A DNA stretch of 34,623 nucleotides, from positions 14,294-48,916 of the forward strand of contig JAPPHY010000010.1 of NCBI GenBank assembly GCA_028877205.1, written 5' to 3'. The stretch comes from Chloroflexota bacterium. Its GTDB lineage: Bacteria; Chloroflexota; Dehalococcoidia; Lucifugimonadales; UBA2985. Made by a program: the position numbers and the translations under genes. Of this stretch, positions 30,493-34,623 are shown piece after piece. Numbering within the stretch: position 1 is the stretch's first letter; every line of letters begins with the position of its first letter. Under the pieces are notes generated by a model. That model made no database searches. It saw nothing but the letters and a program-made list of their open reading frames with translations, and was not told where the DNA came from.

Positions 30493-32847
30493 ATGACTAC
30501 AAGAGTATTCAGTTCAGGCATACGCCGGCGCGAGGACCCAAGGCTCATCACGGGCAGGGCCTCCTACACGGACGACATCAAGCTGCCCGGCATGGTGTAC
30601 GCGGCGATACTGCGCAGCATGTACGCGCATGCCAACATCAGGTCGATCGACACCAGCGCGGCGGCCGGCCAGCCCGGCGTGATCGCCGTGTATACCGGCG
30701 CGGACACCGAGGGCGCGCTCAACGGACTCCCGTGTGCGTGGCTGATTCCCAACTCGGACCTGAAGACTCCTGCGCATCCCGCCATCGCGAAGGACCGCGT
30801 ACGCTACGTCGGCGACGCGGTGGCTGTGGTAGTCGCTGAGACGCGCTACCAGGCGGAGGACGCGCTGGAGCACATCGTGGTGGAGTACGAGCCTCTGGAC
30901 GCGGTGCTCAACCCCAAGGACGCCGCTCAGGACGGCGCTCCGCAGCTGCACGATGACGCGCCCAACAACGTCGCCTTCACGTGGGCGGTGGCCGGCGGTG
31001 ACGCCGACGCCGCATTCGCAGACGCGGACGTGACGGTGAGCGACGTCATCACGCTGCCGAGGCTCATCGCCAACCCCATGGAGCCAAGGTCCGCTATCGC
31101 GCAGTGGGTGGGAGCGACCGGTGAGCTCACGCTGTGGAACACCTCACAGAACCCGCACATCGCACGGTTCCTCACGTGCGTCGTGACGGGCGTACCCGAG
31201 CACAAGATTCGGGTCATCGCGCCGGAGGTCGGCGGGGGATTCGGAAGCAAGATCCCGTACTACCCGGACGAGGCCATCACGGCGTTCTGCTCCATGCGCC
31301 TGGGCGTTCCGGTGAAGTGGACGGAGACCAGAAGCGAGAACTACCTTGCCACCACGCAGGGCCGCGACCACATAGAAGAGGTGGAGATGGCGGCCACGTC
31401 GGACGGCAAGATCACGGGGTTGCGCACGACGGTATACGCAGGCCTGGGCGCCTACCTTTCGACGGCGGCCCCCGGCGTCCCGACCATCCTGCACGGGCTT
31501 ATGTACTCCGGCGCCTACGACATTCCCAACATCAGCGGGACCATCTACGGCGTGTTCAACAACGGCACGCCCGTGGACGCCTACCGCGGCGCGGGCCGCC
31601 CGGAGGCCACGACGCTGATCGAGCGGCTCGTGGACGTGCTGGCCGCCGAGCTGGGGATGGACCCGGTCGAGGTGCGCCGGAAGAACCTCATCCCGAAATT
31701 CGAGAACGGGCACGACGTCGTCACCGGCCTCACCTACGACAGCGGAGACTACGGGGCCACTCTCGACACCGTACTGGACGCCGCCGGCTACTCGGCGCTG
31801 CGCGAGGAGCAAGAGCAGGCCCGCGGTGAAGGCCGGCTAATGGGCGTCGGTGTCTCCACCTACGTGGAGATTTGCGGGCTGGGGCCTTCGCAGGTCGCAG
31901 GCGCGGTCGGCTTCCAGGGTGGGCTGTGGGAGAGCGCAATCGTGCGCTTCCACCCGACAGGCAAGGTGAACGTCATGGTAGGCTCATCGCCCCACGGACA
32001 GGGCGAGGAGACCACCTTCGCGCAGATCGTGGCGGAGGAGGTGGGCGTAGGCGTGGACGACGTCGAGATCATCCACGGCGACACCGACCTCACACCGATG
32101 GGCTGGGGCACGTACGGCAGTCGTACCACTGCGGTGTCCGGCGCGGCAGTCACGCTGGCGACGCGCAAGATCAAGGACAAGTCGAAGGCACTGGCCGCAC
32201 ACCTGCTGGAGGCCGCCACCGAGGACATCGAGTACGAGGACGGCCGGTTCTTCGTGCGTGGGTCGCCCGACCAGCACAAGACCATCCAGGACATTGCGCT
32301 GATGGCCAACGTGGCGTGGGACATGCCGGAGGGCATGGAGCCGGGCCTGGAGGCCAGCGCATTCTACGACCCACCGAACTTCACGTACCCGTTCGGGGCG
32401 CACCTGGCGGTCGTGGAGGTTGATCCCGCGACCGGCCAGATTGACCTGCAAAGGTACATCGCCGTCGACGACTGCGGCGTGCAGATCAACCCCATGATTG
32501 TGGAAGGCCAAGTCCACGGCGGCGTCGCGCAGGGGGTGGGGCCGGTGCTGTGGGAGGGCGTCGTGTACGACGAGAGCGGCCAGCCGCTGACCGGGACGAT
32601 GCTGGACTACGCGCTGCCTCGTGCCGACGGCCTGCCGGACATCGAGGTGCAGTCGAACACCACGCCATCGCCTCATCACCCGCTTGGCGTAAAGGGCGTC
32701 GGAGAGGCCGGGACAATCGCTTCCACGCCCACCGTATACAACGCAGTCATGGACGCACTGCGGCCGCTGGGGATCACGCGTATCGACATGCCGTTGACGC
32801 CCGAGAAGGTATGGCGGGCCATGCAGGACGCCAGGAACGGAGGCTAG
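30493..32847 (+). CDS. coxL: Form II CO dehydrogenase-type molybdopterin large subunit
   Basis: 784 aa, the normal length for molybdenum hydroxylase large subunits. The active-site loop reads AYRGAGR at residues 363-369, the hallmark of form II (form I CODH has AYRCSFR with the copper-binding Cys). It also has GGGFGSKI near 245, the SPHGQGEETTFAQIVAEE segment, and the catalytic Glu738 in KGVGEAGT. Form II enzymes are related to CO dehydrogenase, but for many the substrate is unproved and may be another small aldehyde, purine or aromatic. The protein is cytoplasmic or membrane-associated. It binds molybdopterin cytosine dinucleotide and pairs with CoxS and CoxM. The gap to coxM is two bases. 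Confidence 0.95.
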   Translation: MTTRVFSSGIRRREDPRLITGRASYTDDIKLPGMVYAAILRSMYAHANIRSIDTSAAAGQPGVIAVYTGADTEGALNGLPCAWLIPNSDLKTPAHPAIAKDRVRYVGDAVAVVVAETRYQAEDALEHIVVEYEPLDAVLNPKDAAQDGAPQLHDDAPNNVAFTWAVAGGDADAAFADADVTVSDVITLPRLIANPMEPRSAIAQWVGATGELTLWNTSQNPHIARFLTCVVTGVPEHKIRVIAPEVGGGFGSKIPYYPDEAITAFCSMRLGVPVKWTETRSENYLATTQGRDHIEEVEMAATSDGKITGLRTTVYAGLGAYLSTAAPGVPTILHGLMYSGAYDIPNISGTIYGVFNNGTPVDAYRGAGRPEATTLIERLVDVLAAELGMDPVEVRRKNLIPKFENGHDVVTGLTYDSGDYGATLDTVLDAAGYSALREEQEQARGEGRLMGVGVSTYVEICGLGPSQVAGAVGFQGGLWESAIVRFHPTGKVNVMVGSSPHGQGEETTFAQIVAEEVGVGVDDVEIIHGDTDLTPMGWGTYGSRTTAVSGAAVTLATRKIKDKSKALAAHLLEAATEDIEYEDGRFFVRGSPDQHKTIQDIALMANVAWDMPEGMEPGLEASAFYDPPNFTYPFGAHLAVVEVDPATGQIDLQRYIAVDDCGVQINPMIVEGQVHGGVAQGVGPVLWEGVVYDESGQPLTGTMLDYALPRADGLPDIEVQSNTTPSPHHPLGVKGVGEAGTIASTPTVYNAVMDALRPLGITRIDMPLTPEKVWRAMQDARNGG

Positions 32848-32849
32848 AC

Positions 32850-33716
32850 ATGTATCCAGCCAACACAACCTACCATCGCGCAGGTTCAGTGGCTGAGGCG
32901 GTGCAGCTGCTCGCCGACAACGAGGGGGCAAAGGTCCTGGCCGGCGGCCACAGCCTGATTCCGGCGATGAAGCTGCGCTTGGCTGCGCCGCAGGCCCTGG
33001 TGGACATTGGCCACATCGCGGCCCTGAGGGGCATCAGCCTGGAGGGAGGCTCGCTGGTCATCGGCGCGCTGACGAACTTTGCGACCATCGCTTCGAGCGA
33101 GCTGGTGCAGGCCAACGCGCCCGTCCTCGCGGAGGCTACTGGTGTGGTCGGCGACCCGGCCGTGCGGAATCGCGGGACGATCGGCGGCAACGTGTCGCAC
33201 GGTGACCCGGCCTCCGACCCGCCGACCGCTCTGACCGCTCTGGGCGCGACCTACAACGTCAGCGGCCCCGGGGGCGAGCGCAGCATAGCGGCGTCGGACT
33301 TCCCCACAGGGCTGCTGGAGAACGCTCTACAGGACAATGAGATACTGACCGGCGTCTCGGTTCCGGCTCTTGCGCCGGGCAGCGGCTCGGCGTACGTCAA
33401 GTTCCCGCATCCCGCCTCTCGCTATGCCGTTGTCGGCGTTGCCGCGATCGTGGCGTCGCAGGGAGGCAGCTGCTCATCGGCGAGCGTTGTGATCGGCGGC
33501 GTCGAGACGACTCCGACGAGGGCATCCTCGGTCGAGGCGGCGCTGGTTGGGTCGGACCTTGGCAATGACGCTCTGGACGCGGCTGCGGCGGCGGTGGCCG
33601 GCGACTTCACGGGCGACCCGATGAGCGACATCTTCGCCTCCGACGAGTACCGCAGGGCGATGGCGGCCGTTTATCTGCGCCGTGCTCTCGGCATAGCTGC
33701 CTCGCGGGCAGGATAG
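32850..33716 (+). CDS. coxM: CO dehydrogenase-type FAD-binding medium subunit
   Basis: 288 aa from the ATG at 32850, with GGAGG six bases upstream; the longer open frame to 32550 overlaps coxL and is rejected. It is a typical FAD-binding subunit of the PCMH/CO-dehydrogenase flavoprotein type: KVLAGGHSLIPAMKLRLAAP binds the FAD pyrophosphate and TIGGNVSHGDPASDPPTAL the isoalloxazine and ribityl region. The C-terminal CODH flavoprotein domain contains YVKFPHPASRYAVVGVAAIV. It takes electrons from the CoxS clusters and passes them to the respiratory chain. The gene order S-L-M is that of form II clusters (form I is M-S-L). Confidence 0.95.
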   Translation: MYPANTTYHRAGSVAEAVQLLADNEGAKVLAGGHSLIPAMKLRLAAPQALVDIGHIAALRGISLEGGSLVIGALTNFATIASSELVQANAPVLAEATGVVGDPAVRNRGTIGGNVSHGDPASDPPTALTALGATYNVSGPGGERSIAASDFPTGLLENALQDNEILTGVSVPALAPGSGSAYVKFPHPASRYAVVGVAAIVASQGGSCSSASVVIGGVETTPTRASSVEAALVGSDLGNDALDAAAAAVAGDFTGDPMSDIFASDEYRRAMAAVYLRRALGIAASRAG

Positions 33717-33762
33717 GCGCTTCCCGGCACGCCCGAGCGCAGCTTCCAGGAGGACGCACAAG

Positions 33763-34623
33763 TTGGAGCAAGCGTCTGCCGCTTTAATGCCCGCCTCGGT
33801 TGACGACCTTCAGGCGGCGCTTCGCAAGGAGCTATACGTAGCCGACCGCGGCCTGGCAATGTCCGTCTACCTGGCGTTGCAGCTGCGGCGGCCGCTGTTC
33901 CTGGAGGGCGAGGCCGGCGTCGGCAAGACGGAGGTGGCCAAGGCGCTGTCGTCCGCGCTGGGCGCGAGGCTCATCCGGCTCCAGTGCTACGAGGGACTGG
34001 ACGTCAGCCAGGCGGTCTACGAGTGGAACTACTCGCGCCAGCTGCTGCACATCAGGCTGCTGGAGGCCGCGGGCGGCGTTGACCGGAAGGACGCGGAGAG
34101 TGAGCTCTTCGGCGAGGAGTTCCTCATCAAGCGCCCCCTTCTGCAGGCGCTGGAGAGCGGCGGGCCGACGGTGCTGCTCATCGACGAGCTGGACCGCGCT
34201 GACGAGGAGTTCGAGGGCTATCTCCTGGAGATGCTGTCGGACTTCCAGATAACCATCCCGGAGGTCGGCACGTACACTGCGGCCGAGCCGCCGGTCGTGG
34301 TCATAACTTCCAATCGCACGCGTGAGATTCACGACGCGCTGAAGCGCCGCTGCCTCTACTACTGGATCGACTACCCCGATCTCGACAAGGAGATGCAGAT
34401 CGTGCGGAGCAAGGTGCCTGCCGCCGAGCAGATGCTGGCGGAGCAGGTGACGGCCTTCGTGCAGGAGCTTCGGAGCACGGAGCTGTACAAGGTGCCGGGT
34501 GTGGCTGAGACCCTCGACTGGACGGCCGCGCTGGTGAGCCTGAACGAGACTGAGCTCAGCCCCTCGGTCATCGACGACACGCTGGGCGTCATGCTGAAGT
34601 ACCGTGAGGACGTGCAGATGGTG
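33763..34623 (+). CDS. coxD: MoxR-type AAA+ ATPase (CoxD-like), truncated by the window end
   Basis: 287 codons are visible, with no stop before the window ends. The start is probably the TTG at 33763, preceded by AGGAGG nine bases upstream; an ATG at 33787 is the alternative. The AAA+ motifs are Walker A GEAGVGKT at residues 49-56 and Walker B VLLIDELD with Asp141-Glu142. A sensor 1-type VVVITSNRTREIHDALKRRC follows, ending in the arginine region. CoxD in Oligotropha is a MoxR ATPase that helps build the copper-sulfur-molybdenum centre. In form II clusters the homologue has an analogous maturation role, usually with a CoxE (VWA) partner that would lie beyond the window. It begins 46 bases after coxM. 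Confidence 0.92.
   Translation, partial: MEQASAALMPASVDDLQAALRKELYVADRGLAMSVYLALQLRRPLFLEGEAGVGKTEVAKALSSALGARLIRLQCYEGLDVSQAVYEWNYSRQLLHIRLLEAAGGVDRKDAESELFGEEFLIKRPLLQALESGGPTVLLIDELDRADEEFEGYLLEMLSDFQITIPEVGTYTAAEPPVVVITSNRTREIHDALKRRCLYYWIDYPDLDKEMQIVRSKVPAAEQMLAEQVTAFVQELRSTELYKVPGVAETLDWTAALVSLNETELSPSVIDDTLGVMLKYREDVQMV

Noticed and set aside
30493-32847. Form I (true aerobic) CO dehydrogenase
   Set aside because: The loop reads AYRGAGR, not AYRCSFR, and the gene order is S-L-M instead of M-S-L.
31984-32931. 315-codon minus-strand frame within coxL and coxM
   Set aside because: It is the antisense shadow of conserved cox genes with a strong third-position GC bias.
1-34623. tRNA, rRNA, CRISPR or a prophage
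   Set aside because: No tRNA T-arm consensus with matching acceptor stem, no repeat-spacer array, no rRNA stretch and no phage structural or integrase gene was seen by eye. A covariance search could still find a small RNA.

Overview
The window looks like bacterial chromosome from a GC-rich, Gram-positive-like or deep-branching lineage, most plausibly Chloroflexota (Dehalococcoidia/SAR202-like). That placement is inference. It rests on the mix of CDD-like housekeeping genes (thiE, an FmdB zinc ribbon, an rnhB-yraN fusion, mnmA), secreted DUF11-repeat and pre-peptidase-domain proteins, a form II CO-dehydrogenase-type cluster, and frequent GTG/TTG starts. No rRNA, tRNA or CRISPR array was recognised.

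Left part (1-5.7 kb). A poly-C contig-edge stretch leads into the membrane-anchored C-terminus of a surface protein. Next comes a low-GC orphan TIR-like gene, a candidate defence effector, with a 22-codon ORF overlapping its stop. Facing it is a minus-strand housekeeping run: methyltransferase, a ribonuclease HII-YraN fusion, an FmdB zinc ribbon and ThiE. MnmA lies upstream under its own promoter.

Middle part (5.7-23.3 kb). A large secreted DUF11-repeat protein has a clear sigma-70-like promoter. It is followed by a COG2907-like FAD oxidoreductase and a SulP anion transporter. A complete IS1380-family insertion sequence with visible terminal inverted repeats sits immediately upstream of an SDR dehydrogenase. 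Then come an AI-2E-family permease, a sterol-reductase (ERG4/ERG24) homologue, a GYD protein, an NCS2 nucleobase-type permease with an unusual C-terminal regulatory-looking domain, a lipoprotein esterase and a second SulP transporter. The two SulP proteins carry STAS domains with a conserved Asp-Ser. The permease tail resembles a degenerate HATPase. Together these suggest, as inference only, an RsbV/RsbW-like regulatory logic in transporters.

Right part (23.3-34.6 kb). A secreted protein with two pre-peptidase-type domains is followed by a CDF-like cation transporter with a Cys-rich tail, an internally duplicated membrane protein and an MFS transporter. Last is a carbon monoxide dehydrogenase-like cluster: coxG on the minus strand, divergent from coxS-coxL-coxM and a MoxR-type AAA+ ATPase (coxD-like) that runs off the window. 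CoxL carries the AYRGAGR motif of form II enzymes, and the S-L-M order fits form II, so its substrate may not be CO.

Regulatory reading: several promoters with 17-18 bp spacing can be read directly. Two genes (the methyltransferase and coxG) have a -10 element six bases from the ATG and no Shine-Dalgarno, which suggests leaderless transcripts.
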